Origin: Allacma fusca
Lineage: Eukaryota > Arthropoda > Collembola > Symphypleona > Sminthuridae
Assembly (NCBI GenBank): GCA_947179485.1
Contig: OX359246.1
Location: 6,820,001-6,884,000, forward strand
DNA length: 64,000 bases
Direction: 5' to 3'
Below are positions 23,664 through 35,924 of this stretch, in pieces (position 1 is the stretch's first letter; each line of letters starts with the position of its first letter). The notes beneath the pieces are model-generated. The model saw nothing but the letters and a program-made list of their open reading frames with translations. It made no database searches and was not told the origin of the DNA. The position numbers were made by a program, and so were the translations under genes.

Positions 23664-25500
23664 ATGTCTTGTTCCCACGTTGGACCTCCTGCTCACTTCA
23701 ATCTGTCGGTACTTTAATTTCAGTTGTAACATTTACATTATAATTATACTTGTACTCTCGACGCATTCATAATGCTTCCTCTCATTAAAAGACCATTACC
23801 TGTTCTGTCAAGGCAACAGGTTTTTCTCATGTTGTTTTTTTACCACAATGTTATTTTCTTTCCTTGTTGTATGTTATCATTCCGGGTGTAAATTTTTTTT
23901 AAATCTCATATTTTGACTAGCTTATTTCCTGGACCGGGGTTGTGGTCGTGGACATTGAAAATTCTGATGACTTTTTCTACGAGAATAGGGAGCTTCCTCC
24001 GATTCCTCTAATTGTTAACGTGGGCGCTAATGAGGAATATTTAACCTGGTAAGTTTTTAAGAAATTAAAATAAGATAGATTAATAGGATTTTAATTGGAT
24101 ATTTTGTACAAAAAAATTCACGTAACGTATACAAAATTTTGAATGGATTTTTGACAACTCTAAAAATTATTTGCTAATGAGCGGGTTTTATTTTCCAGGA
24201 ATGTCAGAATAAAGCCGTCACATGGGGACAAATTGAGCTTTTTATTTGAGTTTGTGGATGGACCATTGGAAATTGAGAACTGTAGAGCTTCTATTGAAGT
24301 ATCCAAGCCTGGAGGAGTTGTTCTGGCTAAAATGCTTTGTAGTAAATTACCAGTTTTTGTTTTAGCAAAATACGCCCATACGTTACATACTTTCTGAATA
24401 AATAAAAATTATTTCCCCGTATTTTTACAACAGAATCCACGGAGATCAAGCGTAAAAATGTGTATAAATTTGGGACTATTTCGGAGGCGGACTGGCGCAA
24501 ATATAAAAATGATATTTCCGAGGGTGCTCATCGAATCACTATTGAACTGACAATTTTGAGGGAGTCTCGATTGGAGAAAGGATCCTCTTGGGCATTCCAA
24601 GGAAGTAAATTACTGGGGAGGGAGGAAAAATCCGAGACTGACCGCTGGCTTTCAAATTTGTACGACAACCCAATTTATTCAGATGTTATTATTAAATGCG
24701 GGGGGAAAATATTTCGTGCTCATAAAATAGTTTTAGGTAAGTATTTCAAACAATTGAAAGCAAATTATGCACGACAGTAATTTTATCCAGGATTTTTGAT
24801 TATGGACAAAATATTCTTTAAAAATTCTTTATGCGCAAAAATTTTGAGGTTTTCAATTTTTAATATCCACATTCTACAAATCTTGGGGCACTGTGAAAAT
24901 CATTTCCTGGATAATGCTATTCTAAAGAAAGAGTATAAAAATAGCGGGTAAATTAACATTCAATTGGAAATTATTGGGACATCTTGAACAAATATTTCAC
25001 TTTCAGCCAGATATCCGGTATTTGCCCAATTGCTGGAAGCCCAGACCGTTGACCCCGAAACGGAAATCCTAATAGAAGACATGACGCCCAATAGTCTGAA
25101 TCGCCTTCTGAAATGCATTTACAAAGTTGGGTCCCCCGTCCCAAACGAGGAAAACCAAATACTGGAGCTGCTAGAGTGCTCGGCCAAGTACAAAATCCCA
25201 GAACTGGAAACGCTGTGTATTCAGAAATTAGTTACCATAACCACGGATGAGAACATTGCGGAAATAAATATCGCCGTTCAAAAATGCTGCACCAATCCAA
25301 AAGCACTGGCGATTTTCAAAAACTATTGCCGCCAGTAATTTTTTCCAAACCATATGATTTTCCAGAATGTCCTTATAAATAATAGCAAGTATGATTTATA
25401 ATATTATAATTCATTTTCTTGTTTGTCCAGGAACCATGCCAGACTCTCGCAAAATGAGGATTACCAGAAGTTGTACTTGGAGAATCTAAAACTTTTTTAG
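23664..25500 (+). CDS. MATH-BTB domain protein, 338 aa, six exons
   Basis: Exons 23664-23708, 23921-24048, 24199-24341, 24434-24736, 25007-25334 and 25431-25500; phases 0, 2, 1, 1, 2 match at every junction and the 1017 nt close to 338 codons plus TAG. It starts MSCSHVGPPAHFNLS. Residues about 10-150 look like a MATH domain (LTWNVRIKPSHGDKLSFLF, later HRITIELTIL). Residues about 175-275 are a BTB/POZ domain with the signature YSDVIIKCGGKIFRAHKIVL then ARYPVFAQLLEA, followed by a BACK-like helical tail with AKYKIPELETLCIQKL. Such proteins are adaptors that present substrates to Cullin-3 ubiquitin ligase: MATH binds the substrate, BTB binds Cul3. The family is often expanded in arthropods; only one copy is here. 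An AATAAA is at 25654-25659. No defect seen. Confidence 0.9.
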
Positions 25501-26805
25501 TTTTGTACGTCCGTGCTCTCATTATATAGTTTAGTTATAGTTACGAATCTCGAATGAATTCCTTGCAAATTAGATTATCACAGATAAAAAATTTATTCTA
25601 CCAGAAGATCCCCAGCATCAAGTGTTTATGTGCAATTACACTTGTTATTTTTAAATAAATACTAACAATAAATATAATAACCAAAGATTAGCACAATGTG
25701 GATCTTTTTCCCAGTAAAATCATTCAATAGTAGTTATTTGGAAATAATCCCGGGTTTTGTAATTCAAACAAATTCTCAGTAGTCAGTATTCCTAAAATAA
25801 AAATTGAGGAATGATACAGAAAATAATCGAGTGTAATCTTTAAACCTGATTCTCCCATTCCGTCGAACTGTGTTGTATTTTTTACAAAATCCTTCAAGTA
25901 AATAAGAAAACCAAACGGAATAAAAGTAATTCCTAAAACATTCCTGAATCCACACTACTAGTAGGCTGCAGTGCTGCGATCCGGTCAAGTAATTTTAAAA
26001 CTTGACCATGAACTTGACTTGACCACGAAACTTCAAGTAATTTTCAAGACACAACTTGAACTTGATAACTCGCGTTCGTGCAATTACTTGACTTGTCAAG
26101 TTCAAGTAATCAAGTAACTCATGTAAGACCCGAACTTGATCAAGTAGTGAATGTGGAAGGATGTGTCGTGAATGAGATGAAGGGAAGTTAATATCAAAAT
26201 CAATGACTCCTGGTCTGAGTGAATAAAAATGATGAAATGTAGAGGAAATAAAAATGTCTGTATTTGACTAGTTTCTACTTTGAAAACAAAACAAGGACGT
26301 AGACTTTATTTAAGAGGTGAGTTGGGCAGAGTAACTGCCTGAAAAGTGGAGGAGAAAAAGCTCTCCTAGTACAGTAATCATTTTCCTTTTATAGGATTAG
26401 TTTTGTAGCGTCCTGCTAAAATTAGAATAAATTACAACTAAATATAGGCTCCTTTGCATTATTGGGACAGGAAAAAGGTACCTCCATGAGGCCATTAAAC
26501 CTGTCCTTCTTTTGAGGTTTCTCATACATTCATATAACTCCATCCAAATACATATACATACATAGATACATACATTTGTCGGTCATGACCTCAGGTCATG
26601 TTAACATGAATGCACCAATTTGGCCTAAGCACCAAGAGACAAAATAATCTATTACATTAAACAATAATACAAGTAGGGTGATGTTGTGAATGTAAAATCA
26701 TAGGTGAGGTACTGTGGCAGTTGGCTGGGGCCATTCACAAGTTACAATGGTGCGTGGTCGGTTCAATACATACACAAATGGCATCATTTCAATTTAGCAT
26801 AACTT

Positions 26806-27085
26806 TTAAGCTATTTGGGCGAATTGGTCAATTTTACATCCTAACAGCATCTACTCATTACCGGCTACACGCTGGTAATGAGAAATCTCAACGATATTAT
26901 ATTGGTTCAAAAGTTATAAACAATTGATACAAAATGACTATTTCACCTTCCTTCCATAACTTCGGATTAGCCTAGCTTTTGAATTATTCGGGCAAATTCA
27001 TCATTTTTACATGCCAACAGCATCTACTCATTACCGGCTACACGCTGGTAATGAGAAACCTCTACGATAACATATTGGTTCAAAG
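26806..27085. repeat. Direct repeat with a conserved hairpin
   Basis: Two copies, about 26806-26913 and 26974-27085, share the phrase gcatctactcattaccggc continuing through acgctggtaatgagaaa, then ctc(a/t)acgata and atattggttcaaa. Each copy contains the perfect 9-bp stem ctcattacc/ggtaatgag with an 11-nt loop. It lies inside the foldback element. Confidence 0.7.
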
Positions 27086-27457
27086 TTGTGTCTAGAAATT
27101 ACCATAAGCTGGGATGAAAAAACATAAAATTCCTGAAAACTGAATATGAGTTACAACTTGTACATTTTCATAAGTAATACATTATTTTGCTTAAAAACAA
27201 GTACTCCTAAAGCAGCGTGAACAAGTAGTTAAAGTTCCAAACTTGACTTGAACTTGACTTGACCATGACTTGAACGCGACTTGAACTTGATAATTCAAGT
27301 TAAGTATCGCAAAAAATTAAACATGGCCACAATAAGTCGAACTTACATCAGCAAATTATTTCCTTCCGACTGAAAACCAAAACGCATTCAGAAAAGAATT
27401 TTACTACTACTTTTTATTTAAAACCATTCGAGGACAACTTTGAGCGTCTACTGAATA

Positions 27458-27607
27458 CAGTAAACGTTCGATATAAGGGACTATACATTTTATAAAGGAA
27501 TTTCCCTTATACAAAACGTCTAAAGCATTGCGTAAAAGAAAGTTGGGGTCAAACAAATGATATCAATATTTTCTTATAAGCTGAGCCCTTATAACGGACT
27601 TTCACTG
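27458..27607. mobile_element. pogo-like MITE, 150 bp, TA-flanked
   Basis: Ends CAGTAAACGTTCGATATAAG and CTTATAACGGACTTTCACTG are inverted complements with a few mismatches, flanked by TA at 27456-27457 and 27608-27609. Related in style to the 871- and 487-bp elements at 16847 and 50110 but not the same family. It is inserted within the foldback element at 25969-28313. Confidence 0.65.
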
Positions 27608-28405
27608 TAATTACGTCTGACGAGTTTTACATAGTGTCAAGTTTTATTTAATGTTCATATACGCATATATTCATATACCTATTTGAGCATTACGAATACT
27701 CTTTATTTAAAATTTAATAAACTAATATTTAATTATTTATTAAACGCTTTTTGTAAAGTCATCCAAGCTCATTTTATACTGGAATTTATTTACACAAGTT
27801 GAAACTAATAATTCTAAGCAACAATATGAATTATCAAGATAATTCTTTCATTTCATGGAGAGGCCGCTGCAACAACTAACAACGAACAACATTTGATAAA
27901 CAAGACCTTCATAAAACTGACTCTGATTTTGAATTTTGTCCTTTGATTTATGACATGTGCAAACAAAATACCCTAAACATACATGACATGAAATTGGATT
28001 GTAATTTTGAAATTGCTTCCGTCCTTTATGGCATGCGCAATCTAAAATTACTTGAACTTGACCATGAAATCTCAAGTTCATGGTCAAGTTTTTTCTTTCC
28101 ATTACTTGACCCTGAACTTGACTTGAGTTGCAAGTAAAACTTCCTTACTTGTACTTGAACCTGACTTGTCTTAGGATGTCATGGTCAAGCCGAGTACGTA
28201 CTTGAACTTGACCCAAAAGATTCAAGTAAAAAAATTGGCCTATACTTGAACTTGACCCGAACTTGAACTTGACTTGAAAACTCAAGTATTACTTGAACTT
28301 GTCCGCAGCACTGGACAGTAGGCTGGTCTCGAAAAGCACGCTCTATAATTAATAGGAGGGAAAACTATCGATCATGTTTTACAATTGTCACCAGGAAAAT
28401 TTGAA

Positions 28406-30631
28406 ATGAGGAAAACCGCAAGAGTAAACAACAGATGGAAATTAAAAATATATGACTTGACTCACCTTGCCACAGTTGCGATAGCATTTCCGTTGTGCAC
28501 AATACTTGTCAATAAAATTGACTCGATCATGCATTGCAGCAATTATTTGATCCTGTTTTATTTCCATGCCACTACAATTTTTGAAGTCTGTTGGAAAGTC
28601 CTGGCTGTTGATATTATCGCCTCTGATGTGGGGCCAAAGAAAGGAAAGGATCTTCGAATTAACAGTACTTACGGTAAAAAATCATAGAGCATTAATATTA
28701 CGCATATATAAGGGAGCAGAGAAATACTATTTTTGTTTTTGGTTTCACAAAATTCCTATAATTTAATTTACCTGTGATTTTATTTCAGTTTTAAAAGGAT
28801 GTATAAATCCGCCCATAATTGGTTTGAGGGAGCTATTGGGAACTTACACTACTGTCTATCCTCAGCATGGCAGGAATTCAACAAGGTTGCTCAACCTCAA
28901 TAGAGAAGATAAGGATGTCACAAGACGGTGTCCGAAAGGGACGACATGGACATTGACACAATTGTGCAGGATGGAGGGGAAGTTTGGCCCCGGATATGTC
29001 TTCAATTATACAACACAAGGTAATTTCAAATCCAATAATAATTAACCTTTTCAGGCATCTACAGCGGAAATAATATCATGATAATATTTCCAGAAATGAT
29101 TAAATACCCCAAGGCCCGACTTTACTGGAGCGAGAATTACACGGGTGAGTAACCGCAGCTGATGTTACCATGTTCTCGTCGGAGTTACCATGTTTTGGGA
29201 ACCTGATATCTGTATTTCCTGAAATGATGTATAGGATCCTCTGAGGATTTTTCAAGGGATAAACAGAATGGGACGTGTCAAATTTTGGGGAAACTTTTGA
29301 AAAGAGTAAATTCAGTGGAAACATTTGGAACCTGCCTCCGATTATTTTATGACTATAACTGCAGGGGCTGGTCATTGGCCGTGTATCCCGGAAGTGGTCA
29401 CTCTCACAGCGTCCTCAATAAACTTTTAAAGAAAGTGGAGTCCGTTGGACCTTGCATCCCTGGAGAGTTTTTACATGCCTCCTTCGATGACCCAATAAAA
29501 GGAACAATTACGAAGAATCCCGAATTCTCAAACTACAACCCCGACTTGGTTTATTTTTTCAGTACAGAAAACTCTGTCAAATCAAAATTGGACATTCCTA
29601 CACGTGTCTATTACATTTTGGGACCCAATCGGACGGAGTCTCTCCGAATAAGGGTTGACCAATCGAAAATAAATGTGACGATTGAAGGGACCAAGTTTAA
29701 TGAAGCGGATGTCAAGAAATTTCTGGATAACCAGGACGGGGATATTTGGGCCTATGGTATCCCGTTGTTTTTGGGAGGACCTCCGGACAAAAAGTACAAC
29801 ATTTTTTTAGCAAGCCCAACTTGTGTGGATGAATGGAATTCGATTATTTCAAATATCACTACTCGGCCAGACCTCTTTAAAGATATTATGATAGAAATTA
29901 ATTTTGTTTACGGGAAGAGAAATGCTACGAGACCAGACTACTTCTATTACTACATTACTTATGCAAGACATGATGGTACGTTCCCTGCCTGGTATGGACG
30001 TGTTTTGAATGGAGATCGGGTCCGCGTGGACCTTGGGAAAAAACAACGGAGACCTGGAAAAATACCGAAAAATACAAGTAAGTCAGCAAGTATTTGAGGA
30101 AGTTCTGCAATTAAGCTCACCAGCAATCTAACTTGTTTTTAGGTCTTTTTTGTAATTACCAATAATCTAAAAACTTTTAAATCAAACAGAAAGAATGAGA
30201 CTCTCCGTTGAGTATCTTTTCAAACGTTACAAAATCTGGAGTAATGACAGCACTGACGCCTACTCGAACTCAAGCATACACAATTTCGAAGATCATAAAC
30301 TTCAAGAAAGATATTCCTGTAATTTGACTTGCCTTAATTTTTTGTCACTTGAGGACATTCAAGAAACTCCCGTTGATCTTGAAAATGACTACGTGCCGGC
30401 AGGTTACATGAAAGGTGTGTCCCTGATTACAATTTATTTGAATGACAATATTGATGCATGTGTTTTTATGGCCATTTGCTTGTAGTTTCAAAACAGACAG
30501 CTTCTGATTTTTCCATGGGTGTCCAAATTATTTCTATAACGTCCACCTTGAATAGAATAAACGAGCTGCGTGTTTTTTTTGGCCGGATAGATGAGTCGTT
30601 GCATTTGGACTCTGAAGAAGTCCTAATTTGA
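28406..30631 (+). CDS. Secreted or anchored glycoprotein with a beta-gamma-crystallin-like module, 600 aa
   Basis: Exons 28406-28673, 28789-29019, 29055-29144, 29235-30077, 30190-30414 and 30486-30631; every intron is phase 1 and the 1803 nt close to 600 codons plus TGA. Exon 1 is the weakest part and supplies a hydrophobic stretch (LATVAIAFPLCTILV) that could be a signal anchor. Exons 3 and 4 together encode two motifs recalling Greek-key strands of beta-gamma-crystallins: RLYWSENYTGSSEDF, then TCLRLFYDYNCRGWSLAVYP with VESVGPC after it. A long beta-rich region with four or more N-glycosylation sites (NVT, NIT, NAT, NRT) follows. Paired cysteines fit an extracellular protein. Function unknown; in other animals such modules bind calcium or act as structural or lectin-like units. 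A partial second copy of the module lies just downstream. Confidence 0.55.
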
Positions 30632-30897
30632 CTTAAATATAATATAATAATTGATTATTATTATTATTGATAATATGATAATTGCCCCCTTAATGTGCTT
30701 AAAGTGCTCCGTGCGGGACAAATTTCGAAATATCTGAAAAAAAATACCTAAAATTTGGGGAAACAGAATTTTGAACACAACAGTCCACTTAAGGGCTACA
30801 TGGGATATAAAATTGTCCTGGGCACGCTGCATGTCATATAGAAATAAATTTCTTCAGACAGATTTAATCCAAGCAACATAACCCTTTTGTTTACAGA

Positions 30898-31346
30898 TCT
30901 CGTGGGTACTCATCCTTTTGCACTTTTATTCAGTGGGGAAAATTATACTGGTAAAAATATGAATTACACGTAACGTTTTTCATACCCTGTGCTAACAATT
31001 AAGTTAAATTTTTACTATACATAAACATATTTTAGGAGTTTCTGCAAAGCGTTTATACGATGATGGTGAATATTGCCGCCTGCTGAATTTTGAAAATGGT
31101 GTGCAATCTTTGGAAACATTTGGAAAGTGCGTCCGTATATATCAAGATAGAACTTGCTATGGAACATCAATATCTGTTTATCCCGGGAGTGAAAATTCAC
31201 ATGCAATTTTAAAATTGGGATTGAGTCGTGCCGTGTCAATCCGACCTTGTGATTATTTCGCGTTCTCTAAACCTATTTTTATATATGCCAGGACTCGGTA
31301 CATTTTGAAAAACGGGAAACCCAAGAATAGAACAAAAACCCTTTAA
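30898..31346 (+). CDS. Partial second beta-gamma-crystallin-like module or alternative 3' exons
   Basis: An exon at about 30898-30950 ends ALLFSGENYTG at a GTAAAA donor, and a second exon (31036-31346) begins after ATTTTAG and reads GVSAKRLYDDGEYCRLLNF, then TFGKCVRIYQDRTCYGTSIS and VSIRPC, closely matching exons 3-4 of the gene just upstream (YWSENYTG, FGTCLRLFYDYNCRG, VGPC). It stops at 31344-31346, long before the homologous sequence would end. All borders are phase 1, so the upstream gene could splice from its exon ending at 30414 straight into this pair, giving a longer isoform with two modules. Alternatively it is a truncated tandem duplicate with no start of its own. Confidence 0.5.
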
Positions 31347-32103
31347 AACATGCAATAATCTTTACTTATCGGGATTTAAAAGCATTTGGGATTAGAAATT
31401 ATTGTCGCTATCAATAAATCAATTATGGGCCAAGCGACGAACTGGTGTGTTACATATCGGGTGAAGTAGAGTTGTGATGCGTGTGATTGTACGTATAGTT
31501 GCGGAGAAAAGTATTCGTGACATTGAATAAATAAATTTTGTATAAAACAAAAAGTAATGAACCTGTTCTACAGCTTCAATTTGCATTCTTATTTTCCTAG
31601 TGGCTGTTTCTTGGCCATACGACATTGCTGTCATATCATTTCGGGTAAATCCGGGTAAATCCGGGTAAAGTGTTGCCCAAACAATCTGCTTCTTCTTTCT
31701 TTCCCCCAAAACCCAACTCGAAACCAAAGAACCAATCTTTCTTACGTGCCCAATAACATATTTTTATAATAATAATATATAATATTATTATATAGGGAAA
31801 ACCGAAATAAGCTTGGGATTGTATTTTAGCGACATTCATCCAAATGTCGGTCAAAATATCCAGACGTCGTCTATAATACTAAAGGTGAGTAAATAATATT
31901 CGGATTAATTTGTAAAAGTTTAGTTAAAGATGAAATGCGAAACAGTTCTTCAGTCTTTATTTAAAAAAAACATTTTAATTATATTACAAATGATGGAAAT
32001 TAATGATATTTATTAGCTAATTAGTATACATGATTAAATTATCTGATCTTGGTAAGATATTAACTATAGATATATTTGAGAAGATTACGCAATGGACGTG
32101 AAC
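31347..32103. other. Intergenic between convergent genes
   Basis: Contains a short taaatccggg triple repeat near 31646-31668 and a ta/at microsatellite near 31768-31792. No gene supported. Confidence 0.4.
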
Positions 32104-33855
32104 TCAGAACGACGTTGTGTTTGTGGCACACAAGAATTTATCTGCGGAAAATATAATTGTATTAATAATTTGTAATATAATTTAAAACATTTTTTTATGA
32201 AATACCCAGAAAAAAAAATTGTTTCGTATTCTTTAACTCACTCTCTACTTTCAGGTTTTCCTCACAAGAATTAAGTTGGGGGTGGTCACATCCACAAAAC
32301 GTCGATTTTACATTGAAAACTAAATCATCCGGACATGATTGAACTGTTGGGATCCTATTTACTCCACAGTTCCAAAATTTTGAGCAAGTCTTTTGATGTG
32401 GAATTACGCCAATATGGTAAATTCCGTTTTCGTCCCGACAACTTTCCTCATCTTCGATCGCAATTGGGGTGGCGCATCTCTTGTGATCTGTGTGAGACAA
32501 ACATATTATTTAGATTTTTAAACCTGTGTTCCAGCAGTATTTAAACTATTTTTGGGAACCATGCTCACGTTCAGGATTAAAGTTTTCAGATGGGTCAAAG
32601 CCGTCTGCATCGGTGCAGTTGCAAGTGAGTATATCGAAAAGCTGATCGGGGTCGCAATAATTCTCGATTGGGGTTGACGTCCCATAAATATTATCATCTT
32701 CAATACATTCAAGGAAAAGACTTTGGTCCAAGCCCCGGTTAGCTACTTTGCCCAGATAGAACCGACCAGTATCATCTTTGCAAACATCGGTGGAAACCCC
32801 GCCGTGCTGATGGGCACACTTAAACCTATCTGGGAATTACAAAAAACCATTTTTCATATTAAAGAAAAATTGCGTCAGTATATTCCTTTTAAATTTGTAT
32901 AAATACATAGTTATTCCATGATTTAAAGCTAACGAATGAAACTAACTTGCAGGATGGGAGTTGAGTTTTATCGTGGCGTTTCGCAATGCTTCATCTTTAA
33001 TGTTTTCACATTGACAGGAATTTTGATCCCAAATGATCCGATCGTTGTTGTTATCCGAGCAGTTGAAAGATTCTGCAGTGGTGTGAGTCATGTTCAGTGG
33101 CTTGCACTGCCAAAACTTCTTCGGGTCACGGAGGTTTGGGAAATGGTCGATATAGTAAGTTTTAGAATTGGGTTCGAAATTCTGGCAGGACTCTTCATTG
33201 TCTGTCTGGTTATATTTTGTGATGCAATTTTCTACAATAGTCCAAACAACATTAAAAATATGGAAATATATTACGGATATTATAGTAGAAGAATATTATA
33301 TAAATATGTGAGGGTTCAATTTTTTAACACTTACTATTGTTTGCAGGGATATCATTGTCCGCGCAAAAATCATCCTCCTCAAAGCACTCGCAAGTGTGTA
33401 TATTAAAAAATGGTTTGGTGGAGTTTGCATCGGGACAGTAGTGCAAGACCCCTGTGGTTTTATTTTTTTCTGGGTCTATTTTACAATGGACTAAATAATT
33501 GCAAGCTACTCCTTCCATACTCTCATTGTGTTCCTGGCGTGGCAAGGGAAGCAGACCCTTGTACCAGTCAATTCCAATAGTACAATCCACAGCAACTATA
33601 ATTGGGGTCACTGCAAATCCAAAACCTTGTTATCATCGCTTGTTACAACTATACAGCCTATTTTGAAGAATGATCCCCAGTGATTTATCAGACTCAAATT
33701 TTTTTGAGATACTCCCTTGATTAAAAATACCTCCTCCTTGACAAAACACACGAAAAATAAATGTTCCAGTAATTTGCAATCATACCTATGACCGGCACCC
33801 CATAAATAACCTCAGCAAGGTACAGAATAGTGGGCAGAAGGAGAATCCTCTGCAT
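32104..33855 (-). CDS. Secreted peritrophin-A-type chitin-binding protein, 391 aa, six exons (tandem copy 1)
   Basis: Exons 33855-33786, 33610-33335, 33231-32947, 32829-32569, 32487-32242 and 32141-32104; all five introns are phase 1 and the 1176 nt close to 391 codons plus TGA. The donor of exon 3 (GTTAGT) is the weakest border. Exon 1 is a signal peptide, MQRILLLPTILYLAEVIYGV. Each of exons 2-5 encodes one six-cysteine domain with the peritrophin-A (CBM14) layout, such as CNYLVHC..C..CECF in exon 2, FPNLRDPKKFWQCKP in exon 3 and TCSKFWNCG in exon 5. The aromatic residue before the third cysteine, which packs on the sugar, is kept. The last exon is a 12-residue tail. Such proteins bind chitin in the cuticle or the peritrophic matrix. 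Two paralogues follow in tandem on the same strand. Confidence 0.85.
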
Positions 33856-35924
33856 TTTTTAGTTTTAGATTCTGCGTTATTGACTGGAAATTTAATGTCA
33901 TTCAAGTCACATGCAGTTAAAAATCCGAACTTTCTCCACAACAAGCGTTTTCAATTAGGATATTCTAAATTGCCCTGAACCTGCTACCCAGGCCTTGACT
34001 ATATACTTCATCAACTTCGACAAAGACCAAAATATATGAAATGAACCGTACAAGGAGCGCAGAAGGGGTTCTTTAAACTCACAATCAGTGGGAATGCCAG
34101 AAACTCTCCGATAAAATATCCACCTGGCTAGGCTCTCATTTTAATTACCCCTTTTAATCTCTGACATGAAGAAGCAATTAAATACCTCATTGAGAGGGGA
34201 ATTGACTTATATATAGTCACGCCTCAGTATGCATGCTAAGAGCATGGGGACGGATCTGACACAACTTATCGTTTAATTGAATCAGTTTGGAGTGATAAGC
34301 GATTATTGCGAGTACAATTCATTCGAATCGGAGGTGGTTTCCAAGAACAGTATTTACTTTGCATCATTCCAATTCTCCTGTGTTTGCAAAAACTTTCAAC
34401 TGCTCTTGTGTGTGTGACGGTTGCACTTTAAGCTATAGTAGTAGATAATGCAAATGGGTGCAGTACACTTGATTTACAATGTCACCTTTCTAAAGGAATA
34501 CAATTTGTGTCTTAAAATGAAACTCCGTTGTAAGGCACAAACTTTTGAGAAAAATATTTTCTCCAGGTCAAAGACTATACATGAATATATGATTGAATTA
34601 TTTCCAGAATTTTTTGGGGAAAAAATAAACATTTGTTGAGCAACTTTAATAGTTAGAGATGAGTCTAAGAATGACAAGAGTTCAGCCTACATAGGATTGA
34701 CTGTATGCACGTGTATACATTATAAAACTTTATTTCCTTGATTAGTACAGTCCTCTTGAGTGGTGTTCAAAAGTTTATATAAAATTATGTACATATGTAT
34801 GTGCGTATTCATTAACTAAATTGATAATTTTCCTCTGACATTTTTAGCGTCGATCAACATATTCAGCCTGTCAAAGTCCGTAATTTTAAACTAAACTAGA
34901 TACTTAAAACTAGAGGAAAAACAAGCCTTGATTTTCGGAAATAAATCTCAAATGTACTTCATAGCCAGTGCTGATACTATATGCTTGTACAGGTTGGCAA
35001 AAAGTGCGGAAGCCAGTGCCTATATCAATTATGATAACAATATTTACACACTTGACAGACTTCCATTGCTGCACTTGACCTATTCCTTTTCCCAGAACGG
35101 AACGTGATAAATGCATGGATGCACTCTGTCAAGTCCGTTTAAACTCATGCATATGATGTATATTTAAAATTATTAAAAATAAGTCATCTTTACGTAATTA
35201 TACATACATATGTTGGAGAATGCATTGTGTATGTGTTTGATTTTAGAATAATTACTAAGCACGGTATTATTCGTAAGCGCTTGGAAGGCTTCTCGGGTAA
35301 CACTAGTCATCAAAGGGTTTGGTATTCCATGCAAACTTCAATTTCTTGGGAAGTGTATATATTTCCATGAACTACAATACGTAATAATTATTGTAATCGC
35401 AACTATATAGGAAAATATCATATTTCCCAGTAGACTTGCTTTTTAGAGTAATAGCGGTTGAGTTTTGGTTTGTGAAGCGTCCTTGCGCATGAAGATACAC
35501 TTATTGCAATTCTGTTTGTGAGAACAAAAATCACACCTGTCAATTTCAGTGAAGCACTCCAGATTAGACCAAAAGAGAATAATATCCACAGATGATTGGA
35601 TTTGTTGTCAAAAATTAGCACGTCAAAAACTTTCGTTCCTATGTGAAGACAAACAAATGTAAACAATGACACGGAACATGAGATACATAGTTCCTGGGAA
35701 GTACTTATCCCTCATCAATGACTTTATTTGTTCATTACACGGGACAAGTGTGGTTTTATTTTCAAAAACATAAATATGATACACAATTGACTTGACTACA
35801 CAGCTGTCAGAATAAATTTGGCTTAATTTATTCCAAAGGTCTGTAGAAAATTTTGCAAAATGTCTGGTTTTTGAACCCTGGATCTACTTCGTGTCGATAA
35901 TTTCGGAGGCACATCTGTATTTAT
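33856..35924. other. Spacer between peritrophin genes 1 and 2
   Basis: Holds the 5' flank of gene 1. No TATA box close to its start was clear; a tatatatag run is at 34206-34216. Open frames at 34448-35672 have no motif and are not called. No repeat ends recognised. Confidence 0.4.

Larger units (their letters stand above)
25969..28313. mobile_element. hAT-like foldback element, 2345 bp, word aacttgac
   Basis: Both ends share CAGTGCTGCG in inverted orientation. The left arm (to about 26150) and right arm (27230-27310 and 28040-28313) are built from aacttgac, acttgaactt and their complements. The 8-mer gtaggctg abuts the left end (25961-25968) and recurs at 28318-28325, four bases beyond the right end, so the target duplication is displaced by gaca, perhaps a later small insertion. 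The interior holds two direct copies of a block with the hairpin ctcattacc..ggtaatgag (about 26806-26913 and 26974-27085), and a separate 150-bp pogo-like MITE at 27458-27607. No coding capacity. Confidence 0.7.

Noticed and set aside
28824-29045. Separate small gene
   Set aside because: It is exon 2 of the crystallin-like gene, with matching acceptor, donor and phase.
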